From assembly GCA_900549135.1 (NCBI GenBank), contig URNI01000006.1, positions 1 to 38,595 on the forward strand: 38,595 bases of DNA, read 5' to 3'. This document shows, one piece after another, positions 25,149-34,211 of the stretch. Below the pieces are notes generated by a model. The model was not told where the DNA came from and ran no database searches. It saw only the letters and a program-made list of their open reading frames with translations. The stretch comes from an uncultured Collinsella sp. (lineage in GTDB: Bacteria; Actinomycetota; Coriobacteriia; Coriobacteriales; Coriobacteriaceae). A program made the translations under genes and the position numbers. Position 1 is the first letter of the stretch. The number at the start of each line of letters is the position of its first letter.

Positions 25149-25271
25149 GCCAGCGCTTTTCGTGCCTACTTTAGCGTTTCTTAATCATACTGAAGATACA
25201 TTCGCTTTACTACATCCAAATCTGGGAGCAGAATCCTTTTTACGAAACCGTTCTGTAACAAAAGGAGCCCC

Positions 25272-26174
25272 ATGGATCGCAAAAAAGCAATCGCGCTCTC
25301 ATTTTCCGTTCCCGTCGCATGGGGCTTTTCGTACCCCCTCATGAAGATCGGCATGGACAGTATGAACGCCACGAGCATCGTTGCGCTGCGCTGCATCATC
25401 GCCTTTGTGGCCTGCCTTTTGCTCTTCCACAAGCGCGCTTTCCGCATCAACCGCGACCTTATGGTCCGTGCCGCCATCATCGGCGCCATTATGGCAACCG
25501 AGCTCACCTGCATGTGCTTGGGCTCTAGCCTCACTTCTGCCTCCACTGCCGGCTTTTTGCAGAGCCTGACGGTCGTGATCGTGCCGTTTGCCAACGCCGC
25601 CTTGCTGCGCCGCGCCCCCGAACGCAAAGTGCTCGTCGGCACTACCATCGTCACCTGCGGTATGTTGCTGCTCTCGGGCGCCGACTTCACCAGCCTGAAC
25701 CCGGGCGCGCTCATCATGCTGCTCTCCGCTTTTGTCTATGCCGGCCATATCATTGTGGCGAAGCGCTTTGTCGAAGATGTCGACCCGCTGGCTCTGGGCG
25801 TTTGGCAGTTGGGCTTCGGAGGCTTGTTCTCGGGTATCGCCGCATTCACCTTTGGCGGTTTCACGCTTCCCGGCACGCCGAGCGAGATCATCGTTGTCGT
25901 CGCACTCGCACTCATCTGCTCTGCCTATGGCTTTATCACCCAAACACTCGTGCAGCCCCACGTGCCCGCCGAGACCACCGGCTTCGCCTTCTCGCTCGAG
26001 CCGGTCTGCTCCGCCGTCTTTTCGTTCTTCCTGGTCGGCGAGGTCCTGAGCCCCATCGCCTTCTTTGGCGCCGCCCTCATCCTCACCGGCGTCATGGTGG
26101 CAACCGTCGAGCTTCCGCGCCTCCGCGCACATGGACACACCCGTATGGCAGGAACGCCCGAGCGCGTCTCGTAG
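25272..26174 (+). CDS. DMT-superfamily EamA transporter
   Basis: A 300-residue, ten-helix transporter with two EamA halves: N-terminal ALSFSVPVAWGFSYPLMKIG and the second-half HVPAETTGFAFSLEPVCSA, followed by FLVGEVLSPIAFFGAALILTG. It is divergent from a LysR regulator. The ATG follows AAAAGGAG. Substrate is unknown; relatives export amino acids or metabolites. Confidence 0.88.
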   Translation: MDRKKAIALSFSVPVAWGFSYPLMKIGMDSMNATSIVALRCIIAFVACLLLFHKRAFRINRDLMVRAAIIGAIMATELTCMCLGSSLTSASTAGFLQSLTVVIVPFANAALLRRAPERKVLVGTTIVTCGMLLLSGADFTSLNPGALIMLLSAFVYAGHIIVAKRFVEDVDPLALGVWQLGFGGLFSGIAAFTFGGFTLPGTPSEIIVVVALALICSAYGFITQTLVQPHVPAETTGFAFSLEPVCSAVFSFFLVGEVLSPIAFFGAALILTGVMVATVELPRLRAHGHTRMAGTPERVS

Positions 26175-26262
26175 TCCCCACTCCTTATGCAGCCGCGGCA
26201 TAAAGGTCTCCGGTGCGCCTTTACAATAGATACCAACAGAGCATCTGCCATAAAGGAGCCCC

Positions 26263-26988
26263 ATGGACACCGCAACCCGCGACCGCAACATAGCAACTTG
26301 GTTGGGCGATGCGCCGCAGCCGGTACGTGACACTACGAACCAGCTGCTCGAGCGCATCGCCCTTTTGCGTGCCGAGCAGACCATCTACCCGGCACAAGAC
26401 GACATCCTCAATGCCCTCGCCTACACGCCAGCCGACCAGGTCAAGGTTGTCATCTTGGGTCAAGACCCCTATCACGGACCCAACCAGGCAATGGGGCTGT
26501 CGTTCTCGGTCCCCGCGACGCAAACCAAGTTGCCGCCGAGTCTGCGCAACATCTACAAGGAACTCAATGCCGACCTGGGCTGCCCCATTCCCGCCACGGG
26601 AGACCTAACCCCATGGGCACAACAGGGCGTCCTGCTCCTCAACACCACGCTCACCGTGCGCGAGCATGCCGCCAACTCGCACGCCAAACTGGGCTGGAGC
26701 ACGCTCACCGACTACGTTATCGAACGCTGCTGTCAGCTGCCCCAGCCGGTCGTCTTTTTGGCATGGGGCCGCTTTGCCCAGCAGATGATCGAAGGCAAGC
26801 TCGTCGCAACTGGTGCGGGCAAGGCAACCGACAAGTTCTGCCTGGCCTCCACACACCCCTCGCCGCTTTCGGCCAACCGTGCCACGGCAGAACTCCCCGC
26901 TTTTATGGGGTCGCGCCCCTTCTCCGCTGCCAATCGACTACTCGAACAGCACGGCTCGACCCCCGTCAACTGGACCTGCCTCGGCTAA
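26263..26988 (+). CDS. ung: Uracil-DNA glycosylase family 1
   Basis: Removes uracil from DNA to start base-excision repair. The 241-residue protein has GQDPYHGPNQAMGLSFSV with the catalytic Asp68, LLLNTTLTVRE, and the DNA-minor-groove loop HPSPLSANR (His198). Length and motif spacing are normal for family 1 enzymes. The ATG follows AAAGGAG. A terminator follows directly. Confidence 0.96.
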   Translation: MDTATRDRNIATWLGDAPQPVRDTTNQLLERIALLRAEQTIYPAQDDILNALAYTPADQVKVVILGQDPYHGPNQAMGLSFSVPATQTKLPPSLRNIYKELNADLGCPIPATGDLTPWAQQGVLLLNTTLTVREHAANSHAKLGWSTLTDYVIERCCQLPQPVVFLAWGRFAQQMIEGKLVATGAGKATDKFCLASTHPSPLSANRATAELPAFMGSRPFSAANRLLEQHGSTPVNWTCLG

Positions 26989-27003
26989 AAATCGATACAT
27001 CAA

Positions 27004-27037
27004 AAACGCGCCCGAAGGCTTCCCATCGGGCGCGTTT
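27004..27037. terminator. Bidirectional terminator between ung and the SDR gene
   Basis: AAACGCGCCCGA (27004-27015) pairs with TCGGGCGCGTTT (27026-27037) over a 10-nt loop, with A and T runs on both sides. It ends one base before the SDR stop on the other strand. Confidence 0.9.
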
Positions 27038-27038
27038 C

Positions 27039-27719
27039 TTATTCGGGCCAAATAAATTGTGTGCGGCCGGCCTCGCCGCCATCGATCAACAGACTCTGCC
27101 CGGTCATAAACCGGTTAGTCACGCCCACAAAGTAGATCCACTCGGCGATCTCTTGGGCAGTGGCCCAGCGCTTAAGCGGCGTGAGCTCCATAATCTGGCT
27201 CCACAGGTGTTCGTCTTCCATCACGCAACGGTTGAGCGGCGTGATAACGCCGCCCGGGTCCACACTGTTGGCGATGGCCTGCGGTGCCAGGCGGTTTGCA
27301 AGGTTCTTGGTGTAGGCGATAACGCCGCCCTTGCTGGCAGCATAAGCGGGAAACTCCGATCCCGTATGCCCGCTCGCCGACCCCACATTGACCACGGATT
27401 TGATAGCCGGCGCCGGCTTGGCGGCAAGCCCCTCCCCCACAAAGGCGTAGCGCTCGGTCACGTTGATGGTGCCACACAGGTTGGCGGCGATATCGTCGGC
27501 CGAATCCTGCGTACCGGCAACGTTCACGATTACCTGGGGTTCAAGGTCGCCTGGAAACGAGCTAGGCTCGCGGACATCAACGATCAGATGGCGGTAGCGC
27601 TCGTGTTCGACCGCCGCCGGCAGCAGGTCAAAGCCCACGACCTCGTGGCCCTCGTCCAAAAAGCGCTGCACGCATGCGGCTCCGATACCGCCCGAAGCGC
27701 CCGTGATCAAAACCCGCAT
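27039..27719 (-). CDS. Short-chain dehydrogenase/reductase (SDR)
   Basis: A 226-residue classical SDR: NAD(P)-binding GASGGIG, NVAGT (the NNAG position), the catalytic Ser in NVGSASG and YAASK with the catalytic Tyr and Lys. The loop after the active site, DPGGVITPLNR, is typical. It starts 9 nt downstream of the queuosine-precursor transporter gene, which it shares with a probable preQ1 riboswitch, so a role in salvage or modification of a deazapurine precursor is possible but unproven. Confidence 0.85.
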   Translation of the reverse strand: MRVLITGASGGIGAACVQRFLDEGHEVVGFDLLPAAVEHERYRHLIVDVREPSSFPGDLEPQVIVNVAGTQDSADDIAANLCGTINVTERYAFVGEGLAAKPAPAIKSVVNVGSASGHTGSEFPAYAASKGGVIAYTKNLANRLAPQAIANSVDPGGVITPLNRCVMEDEHLWSQIMELTPLKRWATAQEIAEWIYFVGVTNRFMTGQSLLIDGGEAGRTQFIWPE

Positions 27720-27728
27720 ACTTGCTCC

Positions 27729-28451
27729 TTAGGCGGTTGCGTGGCGCTCGAGGTACTCGGAGCCCACATTCTCGCGCTCCCAGCCGCGCACGACCTTGTA
27801 GCCCACGGGGCTCAGGAAGACTTCGCACAGCAGCTCGGCGACGGCACCCGTCAGCGAGCACATAAGGACCTGCACCCAGGTCCAACCAAAGAACGTGTGG
27901 CTCACTACAATGGCAAAGACCAGGTTGTCGATAAACTGGCCGACACCCGTGGACACATAGGAGCGGAAGGCGAAGCTCGCAAAGTTATTCTTTTTGAGCA
28001 TGCGGCCGAGCGACTGGTTGAGCGTGGAGTTAACCACGGCAGAAACGAGCATTGCCAGCGAAGAGCCCAGCACCACGTACCAGGTGCCGCCGATGGTGGC
28101 GTTAAGGGCAGTGTTGACCTCGATCATGCCCGTGTCGTAGTAGGCGCCCCACATGCCGGGCGTGAGCGAGCATGCCCAAAAGCACAGACTCACGGCCAGG
28201 TTGACCAGCAGCGCGAGGATAGAGATTTTGATGGATGCCTTGGCGCCAAAGCGCTTGCAGATCATGTCCTGGCACAAAAACGAAACCCAGCTCACCACAA
28301 AGCCACAGTCGAGCGCCAGATACGGCAGGCTGATGAGCTCTTTGTTGGCCAGCAGGTTCATCATGATGACGCTCACGAAAAACAGCGAAACCGTTGCCGC
28401 GGGAATGCTCCGCAACAGGACCTTGTAGTCCTCCATGACCTTCTTGATCAT
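27729..28451 (-). CDS. Queuosine precursor transporter (VUT/YhhQ family)
   Basis: A 240-residue, six-to-seven-helix membrane protein of the COG1738 (YhhQ/VUT) family, which imports preQ0/preQ1. Typical features are MMNLLANKELISL, FVVSWVSFLCQDMICKRFGAK and the second-half SLAMLVSAVVNSTLNQ. It follows AAAGGAG directly, and the leader holds a preQ1-I-like pseudoknot, which independently supports the substrate. Confidence 0.88.
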   Translation of the reverse strand: MIKKVMEDYKVLLRSIPAATVSLFFVSVIMMNLLANKELISLPYLALDCGFVVSWVSFLCQDMICKRFGAKASIKISILALLVNLAVSLCFWACSLTPGMWGAYYDTGMIEVNTALNATIGGTWYVVLGSSLAMLVSAVVNSTLNQSLGRMLKKNNFASFAFRSYVSTGVGQFIDNLVFAIVVSHTFFGWTWVQVLMCSLTGAVAELLCEVFLSPVGYKVVRGWERENVGSEYLERHATA

Positions 28452-28456
28452 TATGT

Positions 28457-28506
28457 ACTCCTTTGGTTTTAGGTTTAACGAGCAGGATATCGGACCCGAA
28501 CTGCTC
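28457..28506 (-). promoter_or_regulatory. Probable preQ1-I riboswitch
   Basis: On the minus strand: P1 GAGCAG (28506-28501) pairs with CTGCTC (28485-28480); the loop begins TTC then GGGT (28497-28494); the A-rich tail GTTAAACCTAAAACC ends in ACC (28467-28465), which can pair with the loop GGT to form P2 of an H-type pseudoknot. AAAGGAG (28464-28458) follows immediately, so ligand binding would hide the ribosome binding site. Order and spacing match preQ1-I riboswitches (stem, UUC loop, A-rich tail, P2 strand, Shine-Dalgarno), although the P2 bases differ from the common CUA/UAG. The downstream gene is a preQ transporter. Confidence 0.65.
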
Positions 28507-28564
28507 GGACGCCCCGGTCTTGAGACGACGGTGGGTATGATAGCCGCTCACACGGCATCAGGCA

Positions 28565-28602
28565 AGCAAACGGCGCGGCAGCCCCGCAAGGCCACCGCGC
28601 CG
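28565..28602 (-). terminator. Intrinsic terminator of prfC
   Basis: On the minus strand CGGCGCGG (28602-28595) pairs with CCGCGCCG (28578-28571) and is followed by TTTGCTTG. It lies directly after the prfC stop at 28608. Confidence 0.65.
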
Positions 28603-28607
28603 ATGCG

Positions 28608-30221
<1,614 letters not shown>

Positions 30222-30254
30222 GCGGATCCTTTCTTGCATTGAGTGCATTACGTC

Positions 30255-30283
30255 GTTGTAACCGTACTATTGTAGCCGCGAAA
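30255..30283 (-). promoter_or_regulatory. Possible prfC promoter
   Basis: On the minus strand TTTCGC (30283-30278), a 17-nt spacer and TACAAC (30260-30255), 34 nt upstream of the prfC start. Both hexamers are weak matches. Confidence 0.3.
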
Positions 30284-30358
30284 TCCCGCTCTAGGGCGCC
30301 TATCAGGACAAATTCATCAGTTGGGGCCAGGGTAGCCGGCCCAATCAGTATTTGCCTC

Positions 30359-30409
30359 TTGCATAACTGTGTATAGTGTATATATACTGTGCTTACCGGT
30401 TATATACAC
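30359..30409 (+). promoter_or_regulatory. Promoter and operator of the GntR/ABC operon
   Basis: TTGCAT (30359-30364), a 16-nt spacer and TATATA (30381-30386) form a sigma-70-type promoter. A 9-bp inverted repeat GTGTATATA (30376-30384) / TATATACAC (30401-30409) overlaps the -10 box, and GTATATATAC is a perfect palindrome inside. This is the expected geometry for repression by the GntR protein encoded downstream. Confidence 0.6.
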
Positions 30410-30436
30410 GTGTAGCCCATCAGCTAAGGAGCCGCT

Positions 30437-30817
30437 GCGGACATCATCCTATCCAATTCGAGCGATAAGCCCATCTACGAACAGATATCCTCGCAGGTCA
30501 AAGCTCAGATCCTTTCGGGCACGCTCGCTGCGGGAGCCAAACTCCCCAGCATCCGTGCACTCGCGAGCGATCTTGGCGTGAGCGTCATCACCACCAAGCG
30601 CGCCTACGCCGACCTGGAGCAGCTCGGGTTTATCTGCACCGTGCAGGGCAAGGGCTGTTTTGTCGCCGAGGGCAACCAGGAGCTTTTGCGCGAAAACCAG
30701 CTCTGTCATATCGAAGAGCTGCTTGCGAAAGCGGCAAGCCAAGCCGAAGCCTTGGGCGTCACGCGCGACAAACTGCACGAGATGCTCGACCTGGTAGCCC
30801 CCAAAACCATGCAGTAG
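30437..30817 (+). CDS. GntR-family (YtrA-type) regulator with no recognisable start codon
   Basis: The reading frame DIILSNSSDKPIYEQISSQV... carries a full N-terminal winged HTH (IRALASDLGVSVITTKRAYADLE, residues 35-60) and a short helical tail (about 126 residues total), the YtrA type that controls ABC transporters. AAGGAG is at 30426-30431, but the frame has TAA at 30425 and then no ATG, GTG or TTG until the GTG at 30578, inside the HTH. The codon at the expected start position (30437) is GCG, one T-to-C change from GTG. The coordinates use that codon. The protein may be made from a rare ATC start (30443), or not at all. Confidence 0.65.
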   Translation, partial: ADIILSNSSDKPIYEQISSQVKAQILSGTLAAGAKLPSIRALASDLGVSVITTKRAYADLEQLGFICTVQGKGCFVAEGNQELLRENQLCHIEELLAKAASQAEALGVTRDKLHEMLDLVAPKTMQ

Positions 30818-30840
30818 CCATCTGCAAGAAAGGCTATACC

Positions 30841-31721
30841 ATGCAAAACTTGCTTGAACTCAAAGGCATCTCACGCACTGTAAGCGACCGCTTTTCGCTG
30901 CGCGACGTCACGCTTGCCGTGGAGCCTGGCCAGATCGTCGGCTTTGTTGGTGCCAACGGTGCTGGTAAAACAACGACGATTCGAGCTGCTCTCGGGCTTA
31001 TAAAGCTCGATGCCGGCGAAGTGCACCTGTTTGGGCAGCGCTGTGGCGCCGACGCGCCCGATGAGTCGCAACGCCATCTACGCTCCCGCGTCGGTCTTGT
31101 CCTGGACACGTGCCCTTTCCCTCCACGCTCAAGGTGGGCCAGATCGAGGCGCTCGTAGGCCCGGCGTACCCCACGTGGGCCCGCGAAACGTTCGCCGGAT
31201 TCATCAACCGATTTGGCCTCGATCCCAAGACAAAGGTCAAGGACCTCTCCCGCGGCATGGGTATGAAGCTGCAGCTCGCCTGCGCGCTCAGCCACAATGC
31301 CAAGCTGCTCGTTTTGGACGAAGCCACCGCGGGCCTCGATCCCATGGCACGCGAGGAACTGCTCGATGAGCTGCTCGCCTTTGTCGCCGACGGCCAGCGC
31401 AGCGTGCTGCTCTCGAGCCACATTACGTCTGATCTCGATCGTGCTGCCGACCGCGTCATCTGCATCGATAACGGCTCGATTGTGTTTGACCTGCCACGCG
31501 AGGACAGTACCGACCGCGCCGGCATCGCCCACTGCACCCAGGCACAGGCCGCCGAGCTCATGGCTTGCGTCGAAGGCACCCGCGCCGCCCGCCACGCCTA
31601 CAGCGTGGACGTGCTCGTGCCCAACCACCGCGAAGTGCTCGAGGCCTTCCCCGAGATTCCCTGCGATCGGGCAACCATTGATGACTATCTTCGCTTCATG
31701 CTGAAAGGGGCCTTGAAATGA
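30841..31721 (+). pseudogene. ABC transporter ATP-binding protein split by a -1 frame change
   Basis: The first frame (30841-31158) gives MQNLLELKGISRTVSDRF, Walker A GANGAGKTTT, and ends soon after LVLDTCPFP. The -1 frame then continues STLKVGQIEALVGPAYPTW with LSRGMGMKLQLACALSHN (signature), LLVLDEATAGLDP (Walker B) and SSHI, ending at 31721. Joined at 31113-31119 they give a normal ABC ATPase of about 293 residues. Either one base is missing (pseudogene or sequence error) or a ribosome slips -1 on C-CCT-TTC, which regenerates exactly DTCPFPSTLKVGQ. The start follows AAGAAAGG; the end overlaps the permease by 4 nt. Confidence 0.75.
31113..31119 (+). other. CCCTTTC heptamer at the frame junction
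   Basis: In the zero frame the codons are TGC CCT TTC, so the heptamer C-CCT-TTC has the X-XXY-YYZ form needed for -1 slippage. The slip would put the ribosome in the frame that carries the ABC signature and Walker B. G/C-rich sequence downstream (including CCCACGTGGG around 31165) could act as a stimulatory structure. Confidence 0.4.
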
Positions 31722-32425
31722 AACGCGCCATTATGTCCGAGCTTGCCATCGTTCGCACGCTCGTCCCGAGCATCGCAGGTGTCGGCCTGTTCATCTTCGT
31801 CGTGCTGACCGCCGTCAGGGCATCGAATGGTGATTCCGATATGAGCGCCGCCGGCGCCTTCGCGATCAGTGCCATGTCGCCCATCATGGCCATGACGTCG
31901 CTGGCCGGGCTCGACAACCAAAACGGATGGGAGCGCTATCGGGCAACGCTGCCCATCTCACGCAAAGACATCGTCAGCGCACGCTACCTGTGCATCACTA
32001 TTTTCTCGGTCATCATGACGTGCGCGGCCGTGCTGTTGAGTATCGTCGCCATCCCGATCTTAAACAGCGTGGGTATCCCCTCCACGGGAGAGACCGTCTT
32101 TGAGACCGCAATCGCCTCGGCAATATCGATGCTTTTCTCCCTCATGGCGGTGTTTTTGGTACTGCCTCTGTTCTTTCGATTTGAACACATGAAGGCGCAA
32201 CGCCTATCCGTTGGTCTATACGCCCTATACATGTGCCTTATCATGGTCACGCTAAACTCATTCAACCCCATCAGCAACCAGCTCATGTCGATGATTGCCG
32301 GGGCGAATCCCGATCCTTCCGTTCTTGGCTTCCTGTGCGCAGGAATTGCCGCGCTGGCAACGGTCGTCCTTGGCGCTGTCAGCTGCGCCATCAGCACCAA
32401 GGTCTACCGGGCACGCAACCTATAG
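31718..32425 (+). CDS. ABC-2-type transporter permease
   Basis: A 235-residue membrane protein with about six TM segments, including VGLFIFVVLTAVRA, SVIMTCAAVLLSIVAIPIL and a C-terminal FLCAGIAALATVVLGAVSCAI; the loop GWERYRATLPISRKDIVSARY is typical of ABC2 permeases that pair with YtrA-regulated ATPases. The ATG overlaps the ATPase stop (ATGA). The exported substrate is unknown; relatives deal with cell-envelope stress or antimicrobials. Confidence 0.82.
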   Translation: MKRAIMSELAIVRTLVPSIAGVGLFIFVVLTAVRASNGDSDMSAAGAFAISAMSPIMAMTSLAGLDNQNGWERYRATLPISRKDIVSARYLCITIFSVIMTCAAVLLSIVAIPILNSVGIPSTGETVFETAIASAISMLFSLMAVFLVLPLFFRFEHMKAQRLSVGLYALYMCLIMVTLNSFNPISNQLMSMIAGANPDPSVLGFLCAGIAALATVVLGAVSCAISTKVYRARNL

Positions 32426-32493
32426 GCAAGCGCGGTATCATTGGACATGCACCATAGATCTGGCGTGGTCTTTTTTGAGGAGGCGCTCAACCC

Positions 32494-33369
32494 GTGTCGT
32501 GGGTCGTCGCAGCATTTGCGTCAGCATTCTTTGCCGGCATCACATCCATCTTGGCCAAATGCGGCATCAAGCAGACCGACTCCGATGTCGCGACGGCCAT
32601 TCGCACCTGCGTGGTGCTCGTTTTCGCCTGGGCAATGGCGGGCATTTCTGGATCCATTGGAACCATCGGCAGCATCGAACCCAGATCTTGGCTCTTTCTC
32701 GTCCTTTCGGGACTCGCTACCGGTGCTTCGTGGATCTGTTACTTTAAGGCGTTGGGCATCGGAGACGTCAATAAGGTCGTACCGGTCGACAAGATGAGCA
32801 CCGTACTCGCCGCACTGATCGCCATCGTGCTTTTTGGCGAGACGAGCAACCTTGCGGTTAAGCTCGTGGGAACCGCTGTCATCACCCTCGGCACGTTTTT
32901 AATGATCGAGAAGAAGCAGTCTGCCGGACCCGAGCAGCAGCAAGACCGGACCTGGCTCGCTTACGCCCTCGGCGCCGCCGTGTTCGCGGCGCTCACGTCC
33001 ATCCTTGCCAAGGTTGGCATCGAAGGCGTCGAGTCAAACCTGGCCACGGCAATCCGCACCTGCGTGGTACTGGTTATGGCATGGGCGATCGTGGCAGCCA
33101 AGGGAAAACTGGATCAGGTCGCGCACGCTGACCGGCGCGAACTCACATTTCTCGCAACATCGGGCATCGCGACCGGAGCATCGTGGCTGCTCTATTACTA
33201 CGCCATCGCCACAGGCCAGGTGAGCGTCGTGGTGCAGATCGACAAACTATCGATTGTCGTATCGGTACTATTTGCGCGCCTGGCATTCAACGAAAAACTC
33301 TCACGGCGCAGCGCCATCGGTCTCGCCCTCATCGTACTGGGCACTGCAGCGCTCGCAGTTTGGAAGTAG
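32494..33369 (+). CDS. EamA-family transporter with two near-repeat halves
   Basis: A 291-residue, ten-helix protein of the EamA/DMT type. The two halves are strikingly alike: SILAK-GI, then ATAIRTCVVLV, then ATGASW and a [VP]-[IV]-DK motif, repeating about 155 residues apart. GTG 32494 follows GAGGAGG (32477-32483) by 10 nt. The substrate is unknown. Confidence 0.85.
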   Translation: MSWVVAAFASAFFAGITSILAKCGIKQTDSDVATAIRTCVVLVFAWAMAGISGSIGTIGSIEPRSWLFLVLSGLATGASWICYFKALGIGDVNKVVPVDKMSTVLAALIAIVLFGETSNLAVKLVGTAVITLGTFLMIEKKQSAGPEQQQDRTWLAYALGAAVFAALTSILAKVGIEGVESNLATAIRTCVVLVMAWAIVAAKGKLDQVAHADRRELTFLATSGIATGASWLLYYYAIATGQVSVVVQIDKLSIVVSVLFARLAFNEKLSRRSAIGLALIVLGTAALAVWK

Positions 33370-33384
33370 CGCGGCCAGCAGCCG

Positions 33385-34176
33385 CTACATCCTCACACCT
33401 GGCTTGGGATGCCTGTACTGACCGTGGGATGCCGTGCGCTTACCGTGCGAGATGGCAAATTTGGGACAACAGTGCAGGCAACGAAGGCAGGCTGCGCACT
33501 CCGGCTTTGTCCAGACGGGAAGGCCGTCGCGCATCTCAATCGCCGCCATGGGGCAGCGCTTGGCACACAGGCCGCAGCCGATGCAGCGATCGGCATCGAC
33601 GGCAAACTTGCTCGTCTGTTGCATGCGCGGCAACCCAATTGCGTGATACGCGCACGATGCAAACAGAGGCACGCGATGGCGCATCATGTTGCCCGTGCGG
33701 CGTGCCCGCACCGCCTCGATCACGGCATCAATCTGCGCCTCGGCAGCTCTATTGATACCCTCAACCTTTTGAGGGTCAGACAGGTCGAAAACAGGCGTCC
33801 AGGTATCGGGCATCTTGACGCTCATCGCCGCATCTAACTCGAGCCCACGCTCGTGCAGCAGGTCGCGGGCAAACTTGGCCGATTGGCCGGTCGTCGAACC
33901 GTACGTCGAAACATAGAACGTATAGGGGCGCTCGCCGCCCTTTGCACCGGCAGCAATCGACAGGTCGGCAGTCTTCAAAAACTCGATCATCGGTGTCGGC
34001 AGACCCCAGGCATACACCGGAGCAACAAATCCCAGCTGGCAGGGGCCTTCCGTCGCAACAAGGCGAAGGGCGTCGACATCAAAACGCTCAATCGACACAA
34101 CCTTGTCGTCTGTCGCCGCCGCAATGCGACGCGCCACATGTTCGCTGTTCCCTGTCGCGCTAAAGTACAGGATCAT
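33385..34176 (-). CDS. EFR1-family flavodoxin-ferredoxin protein
   Basis: A 263-residue protein of the EFR1 group. The N-terminal flavodoxin-like domain has YFSATGNSEHVA at residues 4-15 (FMN phosphate loop). The C-terminus holds two [4Fe-4S] motifs: CIGCGLCAKRCP and CAACLRCLHCCP. It should carry electrons between an unknown donor and acceptor in this anaerobe. ATG 34176 is used because the long upstream extension (about 97 codons) is Arg/His-rich and matches the ClC gene in another frame. Confidence 0.88.
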   Translation of the reverse strand: MILYFSATGNSEHVARRIAAATDDKVVSIERFDVDALRLVATEGPCQLGFVAPVYAWGLPTPMIEFLKTADLSIAAGAKGGERPYTFYVSTYGSTTGQSAKFARDLLHERGLELDAAMSVKMPDTWTPVFDLSDPQKVEGINRAAEAQIDAVIEAVRARRTGNMMRHRVPLFASCAYHAIGLPRMQQTSKFAVDADRCIGCGLCAKRCPMAAIEMRDGLPVWTKPECAACLRCLHCCPKFAISHGKRTASHGQYRHPKPGVRM

Positions 34177-34211
34177 CTCGTACCCCTGGAATTGACTCGT
34201 GAAAAACCGCG

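Noticed and set aside
26613..28472. A 619-codon open frame on the plus strand across ung, the SDR and the transporter
   Set aside because: It is a high-GC shadow of genes in other frames; ung, SDR and VUT match known families and the long frame has no recognisable domain.
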